A stretch of DNA of 64,000 bases from DASXKD01 sp963734725 (GCA_963734725.1 CAVTIX010000021.1:1-64000); one strand, 5' to 3'. Positions 27,018 through 35,612 are shown, counted from the first letter of the stretch. Translations and numbers: made by a program. The notes: a model not told the origin generated them from the letters alone.

Positions 27018-27419
27018 CTACGGGTGGTTGGCCACCTGCCGCGCATCCAGTTCCGCCCAGACGGCCTTGCCGGTCACCGTCCGCTGGACGCCCCACTTCC
27101 CAGCCAGTGCCTCGATGAGCAGCAGCCCGAATCCGGACTCATCGAGCGCTCCGGGCGCGCGTTGCCGTGGCTCATGCGGGTCGGCGTCATGGACCTCGAT
27201 CCGCAGCCACGCCCCGTCCGCGTCCAAGTACAGCGCCATCGCCAGCCTGCCGGGCCTGGCGTGCCGGATCGCGTTGGTGACAAGTTCCGAGACGAGCAGG
27301 ACGGCGGTTTCCTCAAGATGGGCCACCCGCCAGGCCGCCAGCGCCTCGCGGGTCACCTGCCGCGCCACCCTCGCTGCCGGCCCGGCTGCGGGCAGGGTCA
27401 GAGTCATCTGCCTGGTCAC
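27018..27419 (-). CDS. HATPase_c_2 (anti-sigma/RsbW-like) ATP-binding protein
   Basis: 133 residues. The GHKL ATPase boxes are visible: VSELVTNAIRHA (N box), IEVHDADPHEP (G1-like) and GFGLLLIEALAGKWG (G2). This is the small stand-alone anti-sigma-factor-kinase type common in Streptomyces relatives; such proteins bind sigma factors or phosphorylate STAS proteins. No partner is adjacent. The upstream 200 bases (27420-27620) are shared with the divergent K+ channel gene. Confidence 0.85.
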   Translation of the reverse strand: MTRQMTLTLPAAGPAARVARQVTREALAAWRVAHLEETAVLLVSELVTNAIRHARPGRLAMALYLDADGAWLRIEVHDADPHEPRQRAPGALDESGFGLLLIEALAGKWGVQRTVTGKAVWAELDARQVANHP

Positions 27420-27569
27420 GTCACGCCTCGATCCCTCGTCCCATTGTCTTGAGGATCGGGTCCGGAGCTGAGCAAAAGTTAAGGGATTGCTAACCGTCAG
27501 CCGTATGTTTCCTGATCACTAGCTGACTATTTTCTCAGCGTCCGCGGAGTAGCGCTGCTACCAGGCACG

Positions 27570-27586
27570 TCACCCGTTCCGGGTGA
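27570..27586. promoter_or_regulatory. TCACCC-N5-GGGTGA motif, copy 1
   Basis: TCACCCGTTCCGGGTGA, both half-sites perfect, 35 bases before the K+ channel ATG. First of a set of similar elements in this window. Confidence 0.6.
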
Positions 27587-27620
27587 ACCACCGTCGGCAC
27601 CGTCCGGTAAGCCTGCTGGC

Positions 27621-28280
27621 ATGCCCATCTGGCAGCCCCAGCCCGCGCCCGGCCGGTACGGCGTGCTATTGCTCCTGCTGATCGGCAGCTACCTGCTGTC
27701 CGCGTTCTTCTCCGGCCGGTGGGTCGAGGCACTGCAGGTGGTGGTGTGCACCGTGGCCGCACTGCTGGCGCTGCGCAGTTCCCCGGTGTCGCGGCGAGCG
27801 GTGCGCCTGCTGCTGATCGTCGCGTTCGTCGGAGTGCCGGTCTTCCTTACCCTCTCGCTTAGTACGGCGACCGGTGATGCCGGCACCGGGGTCGCCAACA
27901 TCTGGACCGGCCTGGTCCTGCTGGCCGCGGTTGCGATGATCGTCCGCCGCGTGCTGGCTTTCGGCACGGTGACCGTGCAGAGCATCTACGGCGCGCTGAG
28001 CGCATATCTCATCGTCGGCCTGATGTTCGCCGCTTTCTTCGCGGCGATCTACCACCTGAGCGGCGACATGTTCTTTGTCTCAGGTGAGAAAGCCACTACG
28101 CAGACCTTCCAGTACTTCAGCTTCACCACGCTGACCACTCTGGGCTACGGCGACTACACGGCCGCATACAGCTCCGGTCAGGCCGTCGCCGTCCTGGAGG
28201 CGCTCACCGGCCAGGTCTTCCTGGCCACGCTGGTGGCGCGGCTGGTCGCGGCGTTCCGGACCGCGGACCGGCAGGGCTGA
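27621..28280 (+). CDS. Two-helix-pore potassium channel-like protein
   Basis: 219 residues with about five or six hydrophobic segments. TTLTTLGYGDYT near residue 175 is the K+ selectivity filter (TxGYGD), preceded by a pore helix and followed by the last helix (AVAVLEALTGQVFLATLVARLV). There is no C-terminal RCK domain. It probably sets membrane potential or K+ flux under stress. Preceded closely by a TCACCC-N5-GGGTGA element. Confidence 0.88.
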   Translation: MPIWQPQPAPGRYGVLLLLLIGSYLLSAFFSGRWVEALQVVVCTVAALLALRSSPVSRRAVRLLLIVAFVGVPVFLTLSLSTATGDAGTGVANIWTGLVLLAAVAMIVRRVLAFGTVTVQSIYGALSAYLIVGLMFAAFFAAIYHLSGDMFFVSGEKATTQTFQYFSFTTLTTLGYGDYTAAYSSGQAVAVLEALTGQVFLATLVARLVAAFRTADRQG

Positions 28281-28322
28281 GCCGCCCGGGCGGCCGGGTC
28301 TGGGCCGTCATTGCCGCTTCAT

Positions 28323-28339
28323 TCACCCCGGCGGGGTGA
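28323..28339. promoter_or_regulatory. TCACCC-N5-GGGTGA motif, copy 2
   Basis: TCACCCCGGCGGGGTGA, perfect half-sites, 108 bases before the TTG at 28447 and 43 after the K+ channel stop. It could also act as a terminator hairpin, though no T-run follows. Confidence 0.55.
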
Positions 28340-28446
28340 GGTGCGGCGCGGCCGCCAGGAACAGCGTGAACGGATACGAGGCCACACCTTCGCGGCGGTC
28401 CCGCGGCACGGCAGCGCCAGCGCCCGGAGTCACATGGAGATGACCC

Positions 28447-29799
28447 TTGTCTGAGACCGAGAGCGAACCGGACGGCACGGCGGGAGCGGACGGGCCCGGC
28501 CAGGACGACCAGGCCGAACTGGAACGCCTTCGCGCCGAGGTGGATGAGCTGCGGCAGAAGGAGTCAACCCAGAAGCGGCGGCGCCGGGTTTCCTGGCGGA
28601 CGCCCGTCTCCGCGCTGCTCATCGTGATCGGCTGCGTGCTCGCCCCGTTGTCCGTGGTCGGGGTGTGGACCGCCAACCAGGTCTCCGACACCAACCGCTA
28701 CATCGCGAACATCGAGCCGCTGATCCGCGACCCGGCCATCCAGAACGCGCTGACCGACAAGATCACAGTTGCGATCACCAGCCGCCTCGACGTGGCCGCG
28801 CGCACCAACCAGGCGGCTGACCTGCTGACGAGCAAGGGCCTGCCCCGGGTGGGCACGCTGCTCAAGACGTTCTCCGGCTCGCTGGCCAGCGCGGTCAACG
28901 GTTACGTGCACAACACCGTGCACAAGATCGTGACCAGCGATAAGTTCGCCACCGCCTGGGTTGAGGTCAACAGGGTGGCCCACCAGACGCTGGTGCAGGC
29001 CCTGTCCGGAAGCGGCGGCGCGATCACCGTCAGCAACGGCCAGGTCACTCTCGACCTGGCCCCGTTCATCGCGATCGTCAAACAGAACCTCGTCCAGCGC
29101 GGGTTCACGCTGGTGAACAGCCTTCCGCCGGTCCACCCGACGATCGCGCTGTTCTCCTCCAAGACCCTGGTCCAGGCGCAGACCCTCTACCGCGTGCTCA
29201 ACGACCTGAAGATCATCCTGCCGATTGTGGCGCTCCTTCTGATCGCTGCGGGGGTGTACATCGCGCGGGAACACCGGCGGGCGCTGATCGGGGCCGGGCT
29301 GGGCTTCGCCGCCTCGATGCTGGTCCTCGGCGCGGCCCTGCTGATCGCCCGCGGCATCTACCTCAATAGCGTCCCCAACTCGGTGTTCCCCAGCGACGCC
29401 GCCGCCGCCGCGTTCGACACGCTGGTCCGGTTCATCAAGATCGCGCTGCGGGCGCTCCTGGTCCTCGGCCTGGTAGTGGCGATCGCCGCATTCTTCACCG
29501 GGCCGTCGGTGACCGCGGTGCGGACCCGGGCCGGCTTCGTCAAGGGCTTCGACTGGATCCGCTCGAGTGGCGAGCGCCGTGGGGTGAGCACCGGGCCGGC
29601 CTGCCGGTGGACCTACGCGCACCGGCACGCACTCCGCATCTGCGCGGTCGCCCTCGCCGCCGTCATCTTCGTGTTCCAGGGCCGCCCCACCGCCGCGAGC
29701 GTCATTGTGCTGCTCATTCTCCTGCTGCTGGTCCTCGGGCTGATCGAGCTGATCGGCAGGCCGCCCAGCCAGCCGGAGCCCGCTGGCCAGTCCGGATGA
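28447..29799 (+). CDS. Membrane protein with large extracytoplasmic domain, unknown function
   Basis: 450 residues from a TTG (GGAG 8 bases upstream). A charged N-terminal coiled-coil-like stretch (QAELERLRAEVDELRQKE) precedes the first helix (VSALLIVIGCVLAPLSVVGVW). A 170-residue outside domain (NRYIANIEPLIRDPAIQNAL) is followed by three helices, a cytoplasmic loop and two final helices. The type is common in actinobacteria, but I do not know its function. It is probably the first gene of an operon reaching the RDD gene. Confidence 0.75.
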   Translation: MSETESEPDGTAGADGPGQDDQAELERLRAEVDELRQKESTQKRRRRVSWRTPVSALLIVIGCVLAPLSVVGVWTANQVSDTNRYIANIEPLIRDPAIQNALTDKITVAITSRLDVAARTNQAADLLTSKGLPRVGTLLKTFSGSLASAVNGYVHNTVHKIVTSDKFATAWVEVNRVAHQTLVQALSGSGGAITVSNGQVTLDLAPFIAIVKQNLVQRGFTLVNSLPPVHPTIALFSSKTLVQAQTLYRVLNDLKIILPIVALLLIAAGVYIAREHRRALIGAGLGFAASMLVLGAALLIARGIYLNSVPNSVFPSDAAAAAFDTLVRFIKIALRALLVLGLVVAIAAFFTGPSVTAVRTRAGFVKGFDWIRSSGERRGVSTGPACRWTYAHRHALRICAVALAAVIFVFQGRPTAASVIVLLILLLLVLGLIELIGRPPSQPEPAGQSG

Positions 29800-29853
29800 C
29801 GACGAGGTCCCGGCCGAGGCGGCCGCGGCACCAGATTCGGCGATAATAGGCCG

Positions 29854-30519
29854 ATGCTGATCCAGGCTGCCGGGCTGGCGCTGCTGGCGGCGTTGTCCCC
29901 GACAGCGCTGCTGGTCGCCGCCGTCTACCTCGGCTCCGCCCAGCCCCGGCTGGTCACCGCGTTCTACCTCGCCGGTGCGGTGCTCATGAGCCTGGTCATG
30001 GGCGTGATTCTGCTGCTGGCGCTGCGCAGCGCCAACCTGGAGCGCCCGGGCGAGCACACGCCGCGTTACGGGCTGCGCCTGGTCCTGGGCATCCTGCTGC
30101 TGGCGGCGGCCGTGGTGGTCGCACGGCGCCAGCCACCGCCACCCGACCCGAGCAAGCCGCCGAAGGGAATCGTGTCCAAGATGGTGGCCGAGCCGGCGCC
30201 GCTAAGCGCGTTCCTCGTCGGCCTGCTGGTCTTCGCCCCCGGGGTCAGCTTCCTCGCCGCGGTGCAGGTGATCGCGACGGCCCGGGCCAGCCTCGACCTC
30301 ACGGTTCTCGCCCTGGTCATCGTCGTCGCCATCAACGTGCTGCTGGTGTGGGTGCCGATCGTGGTCCACCTGGTCGCCCCGGGGTTCGCGACACGACATC
30401 TGACAGCCTTCAACGGCTGGCTGCGCGCGCATGGCAAGCTCATCCTCATCTGCTTGCTTGTGGCGGTGGGAGGGATCATGGTTGTCAACGGGATCTACGG
30501 GCTCGTGGTCGGCCGATGA
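29854..30519 (+). CDS. GAP-family (Sap-like) membrane protein
   Basis: 221 residues with six hydrophobic segments. The first helix LLAALSPTALLVAAVYLGS has the Ser-Pro motif of GAP/LysE-superfamily proteins such as the mycobacterial Sap sulfolipid- and glycopeptidolipid-addressing proteins. A proline-rich loop (PPPPDPSKPPKG) splits the two halves. It may help move lipids to the surface (inference). Its stop overlaps the next start (ATGA), so the two are translated together. Confidence 0.8.
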   Translation: MLIQAAGLALLAALSPTALLVAAVYLGSAQPRLVTAFYLAGAVLMSLVMGVILLLALRSANLERPGEHTPRYGLRLVLGILLLAAAVVVARRQPPPPDPSKPPKGIVSKMVAEPAPLSAFLVGLLVFAPGVSFLAAVQVIATARASLDLTVLALVIVVAINVLLVWVPIVVHLVAPGFATRHLTAFNGWLRAHGKLILICLLVAVGGIMVVNGIYGLVVGR

Positions 30520-31106
30520 CGACGCGCCGTCGGATCACCGACCCCGTCGAGCAGATGGCCCAGCGCGTCGCCGAGCGGGTGATGGACCTTGTGCTCCAGG
30601 TGCTGGACCTGAACGCGCTGCTGGCGCAGGTGGACGTGAACGCGCTGCTGGCCCGGGTCGACCTGACTGCCCTGCTCGAACGGGTGGACCTGAATGCGGT
30701 GCTCGCCCAGGTCGACATCACTGCCCTCCTCGACCGGGTCGATATCAACGACTTGCTCGGGCGCATCGACATGGACACGCTGGTGGAGCAGACCGACCTG
30801 GGTGCGGTGATCGCCAGGTCCTCTGGCGGCGTGGCGAGTGAGGCACTGGATGCGGCGCGCAGCGAGGCGGTGGGGCTGGATCAGTTCATCGACCGCTGGG
30901 TACAGCATGCCCTCCGGCGCAAACACCCGGCGCCATCGGCGCCGGGCGCGCTGCTGAACGGGGAGGCCCCGGCGGTGACAGACGCTCCGTCAACTACCGG
31001 CAGCATCACCCCGGAGCCGCCGGCCGAGGACCAGCCTCCTGCGCCGCAATCTAGCGCACCTCCGGGACGACCAGGCGAAGCGCCAGCGAGGGAGGCAACG
31101 GAATGA
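30516..31106 (+). CDS. Nonapeptide-repeat protein (D-x-x-A-L-L-x-x-V)
   Basis: 196 residues. Residues 31-102 are eight tandem nine-residue units of the form D(L/V/I)(N/T)A(L/V)L(A/E)(Q/R)(V/I), for example DLNALLAQV and DLTALLERV (30606-30821). Residues 110-150 are a mixed helix with a basic patch; the rest is Pro/Ser-rich and disordered. No catalytic motif is seen. It lies between GAP and RDD membrane proteins with ATGA overlaps at both ends, so it may form a scaffold for them. I do not recognise a characterised family. Confidence 0.75.
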   Translation: MTTRRRITDPVEQMAQRVAERVMDLVLQVLDLNALLAQVDVNALLARVDLTALLERVDLNAVLAQVDITALLDRVDINDLLGRIDMDTLVEQTDLGAVIARSSGGVASEALDAARSEAVGLDQFIDRWVQHALRRKHPAPSAPGALLNGEAPAVTDAPSTTGSITPEPPAEDQPPAPQSSAPPGRPGEAPAREATE

Positions 31107-31672
31107 GCGCGCCCACGGCCACCCGGTCGTTGACCGCGCAAGGCAATTACGCGGGGGCGGTGTCGCGCTTCCTGGCCTTTGTCATCGACGCGTTCGTCAG
31201 CACCGCCGTGTTCACCCTCGCCCTCGCCGGGATCTCCTACGCGGTGCAGGTCGTGACCGGCAAGCAGGTCCACTGGGACCGGCAGAACATCGTGGTCGTG
31301 GTCATCTACGTGGCCTGGGAGTTCTTCTACTTCGGCTATTCCTGGGCGGTGAGCGGCCGGACGTTCGGGATGGCCGTGCTCGGCATACGGGTGGTCCGGG
31401 CCGACGGCGCGGTCGCGGAGCCGCGGCGCGGCGTGGTGCGCGCGCTGGTGTTCCCGCTCAGCTTCCTGCTGCTCGGCCTCGGCTTCCTCGGCATCCTCGT
31501 GCAGCGGGAACGGCGTGCCCTGCACGACCTCATCGCGGGTACCGCGGTGATCTACGCGTGGGATGCGCGCGCCGCCCGGCTCAGGTTCCTCGCCCGCGAG
31601 GCAGAAAAGGCCGCGCCGCCCGCCACCGCATCCCCCCTGGCGGGTGACGCCGAAGCCGCGCCCGAGCGGTAA
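31103..31672 (+). CDS. RDD-family membrane protein
   Basis: 189 residues. SRFLAFVIDAFVSTAVF carries the family's conserved Arg and Asp in helix 1, and VSGRTFGMAVLGIRVVRADG is the conserved loop after helix 2, followed by one more helix and LHDLIAGTAVIY. The function of RDD proteins is unsettled; ion transport is suggested for some. It overlaps the repeat protein by 4 bases. Confidence 0.85.
   Translation: MSAPTATRSLTAQGNYAGAVSRFLAFVIDAFVSTAVFTLALAGISYAVQVVTGKQVHWDRQNIVVVVIYVAWEFFYFGYSWAVSGRTFGMAVLGIRVVRADGAVAEPRRGVVRALVFPLSFLLLGLGFLGILVQRERRALHDLIAGTAVIYAWDARAARLRFLAREAEKAAPPATASPLAGDAEAAPER
31631..31647. promoter_or_regulatory. TCACCC-N5-GGGTGA motif, copy 3 (one mismatch)
   Basis: TCCCCCCTGGCGGGTGA inside the last codons of the RDD gene, 91 bases before the CMD-like start at 31738. 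Confidence 0.4.
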
Positions 31673-31737
31673 CAGTTGACCGCCAGGTGGACCAGGCACA
31701 GGTTCACCCCCGCCAACCGACCGAGAGGATCTGCTCC

Positions 31738-32106
31738 ATGACTACGCCCAGCAAGGTCGACGTCGATGATGCCACCAGGGAAACGCTGGCCGCGCTGGCC
31801 CTGAGCGACCCGGAGCTGCTGCTGGCCGGGCTGGAGGCCCGGGCCGAATGGCAGGAAAGAAGCGGCCTGGACGCGCGCACTTACTCACTCGTCAAGATCG
31901 CCTCGCTGATCGCGCTCGACGCCCCCCCGTCCTCCTACCTGTGGCAGGTGGCCAACGCGCTGGGGTCCGGCTGTACGCCAGCGGAACTCCTTGGCGTGCT
32001 GACCGCGGTCGCGCCGCAGGTCGGCGGGCCGAGGACGGTCGCTGCCGCACCGGAACTCATGATTGCCCTCGGCCTTTCCCTGCCCCAGGGGGTTGACGGA
32101 GAATAG
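31738..32106 (+). CDS. Carboxymuconolactone-decarboxylase-like protein without the redox cysteines
   Basis: 122 residues from the ATG at 31738 with GAGAGGA upstream. LDARTYSLVKIASLIALDAPPSSY and TPAELLGVLTAVAPQVGG match the helical CMD/AhpD fold. The CxxC pair and nearby His used for AhpD peroxidase activity are absent, so it is probably not catalytic in that way. It is homologous to the gene at 41917, which shares the pattern LDxRSYxLVxxASLVxxxAP. A SHOCT gene follows 38 bases later. Confidence 0.75.
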   Translation: MTTPSKVDVDDATRETLAALALSDPELLLAGLEARAEWQERSGLDARTYSLVKIASLIALDAPPSSYLWQVANALGSGCTPAELLGVLTAVAPQVGGPRTVAAAPELMIALGLSLPQGVDGE

Positions 32107-32144
32107 GCCTGGCCCGGACCAGCACAACAACGAGGAGGCAAGTC

Positions 32145-32453
32145 ATGATGAGGCGACGCCCACTGATGCGCGCGGCCGTGGTCGGCGGCGGCGCGTACGT
32201 GGCGGGCCGGCACATGGCCCGAAAATCGGATCAAGCGGCCTATGCGGAGGCCGATCAGAACCAGCGCATCTCAGACGTTGAGGCGCAGCAGCAGGGTCAG
32301 TACCAGCAGCCCCCGCCGCCGCCGCCGCAGGCGCCCCCGGCACAGGGACCGTCCATGATCGATCAGCTCAACCAGCTCAACGACCTGCGCCAGCAGGGCG
32401 CGCTGACCGACGAGGAGTTCGCCGCCGCCAAGGCCAAGCTGCTCGGCAGCTGA
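32145..32453 (+). CDS. SHOCT-domain protein
   Basis: 102 residues. A short basic, weakly hydrophobic N-terminus (AAVVGGGAYVAGRHMARK) is followed by a Gln/Pro linker and the C-terminal SHOCT motif (LNDLRQQGALTDEEFAAAKAKLLGS). SHOCT domains are short oligomerisation elements. The ribosome site GGAGG is clear. Confidence 0.85.
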   Translation: MMRRRPLMRAAVVGGGAYVAGRHMARKSDQAAYAEADQNQRISDVEAQQQGQYQQPPPPPPQAPPAQGPSMIDQLNQLNDLRQQGALTDEEFAAAKAKLLGS

Positions 32454-32526
32454 ACCCGGGGGCGCGGCGAGGGCGTAGGACACCAGGACCGGCATCGAGC
32501 ATGCCGAACGGAGACGGGGGGATCCG

Positions 32527-32800
32527 ATGAGCAAGGCGTTTAAGGGAGCCGTCAACGTCGACATCCGGGACTCGGTGCCGGACTGGGCGCCCTTCGAGCC
32601 GCCCAAGGCCCCCGAGGGCGCTGCTGGGAGTTGAGCCGCCGGAGGTGCTCAAAGGGCACGCGGCCGTCACCGACGACTACCTGGGGGAGCGCCCGTACCG
32701 GTTCACCGGCGGCGTCATCAAGCGAGTCGCGGTCAACGTCAGCGGCACGCCCTACGTCGACCTGGAGCGCCAAGCCGCCGCCATGCTCGCCCGGGAGTAG
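32527..32800 (+). pseudogene. Arylsulfatase relic: start, middle scrap and end only
   Basis: The ATG at 32527 opens VNVDIRDSVPDWAPFEPPKA, the typical start of long actinobacterial arylsulfatases, and stops at TGA 32632. In another frame LGVEPPEVLKGH (an internal sulfatase segment) is joined straight to VTDDYLGERPYRFTGG and DLERQAAAMLARE, the family C-terminus, ending at TAG 32798. About 700 of roughly 780 residues are missing, including the Cys that is converted to formylglycine. Confidence 0.75.
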
Positions 32801-32821
32801 CGGGGCGATACGCGGCTTGTG

Positions 32822-33532
32822 TCAGTAATGCGTCCCGTCGTCCGGCTCGCGGAGCGCCTGGAGCGACGCCCCGAAGGAGGCGAGCTGACTGCGGACCTGG
32901 TCCGGCGGGGGCACCTGGGAGACGTCAGTGCCGCGCTCGGCGGCCATCGCGGAGCGGACGGCCTGGAGGGCGGCGAGCACGTTGGCGGTGCGCGTCCGCT
33001 TGTCCTCGTCGGGCGCGGACTCACGCATCGCGTAGAGCGTCTGCGTCAGGTCATCCGCGCGGCGCTGGATGTCGGCCCAGCGGGCGGCGGCGTCCTGGGC
33101 GACGAGCGCCCCGGGCGCCTCCGCCAGGCGCATCGCGTCGTTGAGCGCCGACCCCTTCGCGTAGGCGTCGAGGGCCTGGGACTGCCAGATGTCGGCGGGC
33201 TTGGGCCCGCGGCGGGACCGGGCGATCAGGAACCCGATGATGATGAGGGCAAGCACGGCGAGCAAGATCCACAGCCAGAGGAGCGACGACCCGGGGCTAC
33301 TGCTAGTTGCGGTTGACTCGGGGCTTGCCGCGGCCGCCGGGCTCTGCCCGGCAGGCCGGCTCGGCAGGTTCACGCTCGGGACTGCGCTCTTGACGGCGCT
33401 GCTGATGGTCCCGCCGCACCCCGTGACCAGCAAGCCGGCGGCCAGGGTCGCCCCGGTGAGAACCAGGCGACTGGTCCGGCGGCGGATCCGGGCCGCACGA
33501 GCATCGTTACGCAAAAAATGTCCGGCGAGCAC
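32822..33532 (-). CDS. Lipoprotein-like membrane-anchored protein, unknown function
   Basis: 236 residues. The N-terminal LVLTGATLAAGLLVTGCGG is a signal peptide with lipobox (LVTGC), then a disordered Ser/Pro stretch, a second hydrophobic helix (LLWLWILLAVLALIIIGFLIA) and a cytoplasmic-looking helical domain (DIWQSQALDAYAKGSALND; RADDLTQTLYAMRESAPDE). The presence of both lipobox and helix is odd. The start GTG at 33532 lies 35 bases from a TCACCC-N5-GGGCGA element. Confidence 0.7.
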   Translation of the reverse strand: MLAGHFLRNDARAARIRRRTSRLVLTGATLAAGLLVTGCGGTISSAVKSAVPSVNLPSRPAGQSPAAAASPESTATSSSPGSSLLWLWILLAVLALIIIGFLIARSRRGPKPADIWQSQALDAYAKGSALNDAMRLAEAPGALVAQDAAARWADIQRRADDLTQTLYAMRESAPDEDKRTRTANVLAALQAVRSAMAAERGTDVSQVPPPDQVRSQLASFGASLQALREPDDGTHY

Positions 33533-33566
33533 GCGGTAAGCATGATGCCTGCGGAAGCGCCGTACG

Positions 33567-33583
33567 TCACCCGCCGCGGGCGA
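33567..33583. promoter_or_regulatory. TCACCC-N5-GGGTGA motif, copy 4 (one mismatch)
   Basis: TCACCCGCCGCGGGCGA in the 61-base gap between the lipoprotein-like start (33532, leftward) and the BrkB stop (33594). Confidence 0.45.
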
Positions 33584-33593
33584 TCTGGGCGGC

Positions 33594-34610
33594 TCAGGGC
33601 AGGCCTTGCAGCGGGTCCTCGTCGGCGGCGCCGGTGAAGGAGGTGCTGACCACCTCCTCGGGCCGGCGCGTCTCCATCCGGGCGAGCCGCGCCAGCGTGA
33701 GCCGGTCGGCCCTGGTCAGCGGGGGCTGGGTGATCGAACGCGGCCACAGGCGGTAGCGGAGGACCACGTTGATCTCCGCCGCCAGCAGGGTGAGCTGGGC
33801 GCCGAGGTACAGCCAGGAGAGGAGCGTGATGATGACCGCGAAGACACCGTAGGTGGGACTGGCGTGCCGCAGCCCCCGGGCCACGAACCAAGTGCCGATG
33901 AGCTGCAGCGCCTCCCAGAACACCGTGGCGGCGATCACGCCGACCGCCACATCGCGGGGGCGCAACGGCTCGGCGGTGAGCACCATGAAGGCCAGCAGGA
34001 ACAGCCCGAGGTTGACCAGGACCGAACCGACCACCGTGAGCGCCGTGTAGGCGGGCCCGTGCGCGACGGCGGTGGCGAACGCGGCGAGCGCGGTGGACGA
34101 GACCACCGCCAGGCCAAGCAGTCCGATCACGCCGAACGTGCGCGCGTACCGTATCCAGATGTTCGGCCACCGGACGTAGGGGATGTTCCACACGGTGTTC
34201 ATCGCGTTCTGCGACGCGAACCCGACGCCGAGGCTGCCGTAGATGGTGCCGGCGATGCCGATGACCAGGGCCGCCGTGTTGCCCTCCAGCGGATGGACCT
34301 CGGAGCTGAGCTGCGGGCCGATCACCGGGATGTTCTTTAGCGCGGAATCGATCAAGTCCTGCCTCAGCGCCGGGTCACCGGCGAGCACGAAGCCGAGGAC
34401 GGTCGCTAGCAGCAACAGCAGCGGGAAGAGCGCGAACAGCCCGTAGTAAGCCATCAGCGCGGCCTTGCCCCCGGCCTGGTCGTTGCCGAACTTCTGCATC
34501 ACCGCCCAGGGGAATCCCAGGACGACGTGGCGTTGCTGGAAGCGGTTGACGCGACGGACCTGCCGCTCGGCCCAGCCGACCTGCCGGGGCTCACCGGCCG
34601 GCTGGCCCAT
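33594..34610 (-). CDS. YihY/BrkB-family membrane protein
   Basis: 338 residues. The family pattern is clear: GGKAALMAYYGLFALFPLLLLLATVLGFVL (helix 1 with conserved YY-x-FPLL), FASQNAMNTVWNIPYVRWPNIWIRY, then four further helices ending LLSWLYLGAQLTLLAAEINVVLRYR. The conserved GAQ and E residues are present. It is sometimes annotated as ribonuclease BN, but membrane members are not nucleases. It overlaps the upstream sulfatase-modifying gene by 20 bases. Confidence 0.88.
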   Translation of the reverse strand: MGQPAGEPRQVGWAERQVRRVNRFQQRHVVLGFPWAVMQKFGNDQAGGKAALMAYYGLFALFPLLLLLATVLGFVLAGDPALRQDLIDSALKNIPVIGPQLSSEVHPLEGNTAALVIGIAGTIYGSLGVGFASQNAMNTVWNIPYVRWPNIWIRYARTFGVIGLLGLAVVSSTALAAFATAVAHGPAYTALTVVGSVLVNLGLFLLAFMVLTAEPLRPRDVAVGVIAATVFWEALQLIGTWFVARGLRHASPTYGVFAVIITLLSWLYLGAQLTLLAAEINVVLRYRLWPRSITQPPLTRADRLTLARLARMETRRPEEVVSTSFTGAADEDPLQGLP

Positions 34611-35547
34611 CGCCCCGGACGACGCACCGGAAACCCAGGTGGCTGGTGGATGTGTCGACGGCCTCGCCCTGCCGGGCCGCGGGCCGGTAGCGCAGGCAGT
34701 AGCTGGGCGCGCACAGGTGCGAGCCGCCCTTGATCACCCTGCGCGGCAGGTGTGCCCCCGGACCGGCGAAGGTCCCGCTGGCCGCCGGGGAATCCACGCG
34801 CGGATTGTGCGGCGCGCAGCAGGCGCCGCCGGTGGCGCTCGCGTGACGCTGGGTGAAATAGTCGCGCGTCCATTCCCAGACGTTGCCGGTCACGTCGAAC
34901 AGGCCGTAGCCGTTGGCCGGGAACGAACCGACCGGCGAGGTCCCCTCGTACCCGTCGGTCATCAGGTTCTGCCAGGGAAACTGGCCCTGCCAGGTGTTCG
35001 CCATCATCCGGCCGCCCGGCGCGAACTCATCACCCCACGCGTACACCGCGCCGTCGAGGCCGCCGCGGGCGGCGTACTCCCACTCCGCCTCCGTCGGCAG
35101 GTCCTTGCCGGCCCACGCCGCGTACGCCGCGGCATCCTCGCAGGCGACGTGGGTCACCGGGTGCCGCTCCCGGCCCCGGCAGTCGCTGCCCGGCCCGGAC
35201 GGGCGCCGCCAGTCGGCGCCGGGCACATACGCCCACCAGTTGGTGTAGTCGCGCAGATCAACGGGGCCGGTGGTCCGCTGGAACACCAGTGACCCGGGCA
35301 CGAGCAACGCGGGATCGGCGTCGGGATAGTCGGCGCGGTCGAGCGGGCGCTGCGCGACCGTCTGGAACCCGGTGGCGGTCACGAACCGCTGGAACTCCGC
35401 GACGGTCACCGGGTGTTCGTCCATCCAGAAGCCGTCCACGGTGACCGGGTGCACCGGGCGCTCTTCGGGATAGAAGCCGGCCGAGCCCATCGCGAACGTG
35501 CCGCCGGGGATCCATGTCATGTGCCGAAGGCGCCGTGTCGTGGCCAT
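34591..35547 (-). CDS. Formylglycine-generating enzyme (SUMF1/EgtB-type fold)
   Basis: 318 residues from the ATG at 35547. WIPGGTFAMGSAGFYPEERPVHPVTVDGFWMDEHPVT is the family start, then VTHVACEDAAAYAAWAGKDLPTEAEWEYAARGG, VGSFPANGYGLFDVTGNVWEWTRDYF, and the active site VIKGGSHLCAPSYCLRYRPAAR, with the two Cys that bind Cu(I) in characterised FGEs. It oxidises a Cys in sulfatases to formylglycine. The nearest sulfatase, 2 kb away, is only a relic, so its client must be elsewhere. It starts divergently from the HdeD gene, with one TCACCC-type motif for each side. Confidence 0.9.
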   Translation of the reverse strand: MATTRRLRHMTWIPGGTFAMGSAGFYPEERPVHPVTVDGFWMDEHPVTVAEFQRFVTATGFQTVAQRPLDRADYPDADPALLVPGSLVFQRTTGPVDLRDYTNWWAYVPGADWRRPSGPGSDCRGRERHPVTHVACEDAAAYAAWAGKDLPTEAEWEYAARGGLDGAVYAWGDEFAPGGRMMANTWQGQFPWQNLMTDGYEGTSPVGSFPANGYGLFDVTGNVWEWTRDYFTQRHASATGGACCAPHNPRVDSPAASGTFAGPGAHLPRRVIKGGSHLCAPSYCLRYRPAARQGEAVDTSTSHLGFRCVVRGDGPAGR

Positions 35548-35612
35548 GCTGCGCGTGCTCCCGGTTCTCACGCCGTTAAGCGCGACCCTAAGGAGCCCCG
35601 CGGCGGCCAGCA

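Noticed and set aside
25321..27471. Antisense frame of 716 residues opposite the glutamate decarboxylase
   Set aside because: Spans several genes on the other strand and has no protein-like features.
28564..30057. Antisense frame of 497 residues opposite the membrane protein operon
   Set aside because: Charged low-complexity shadow; the plus strand gives clear membrane helices.
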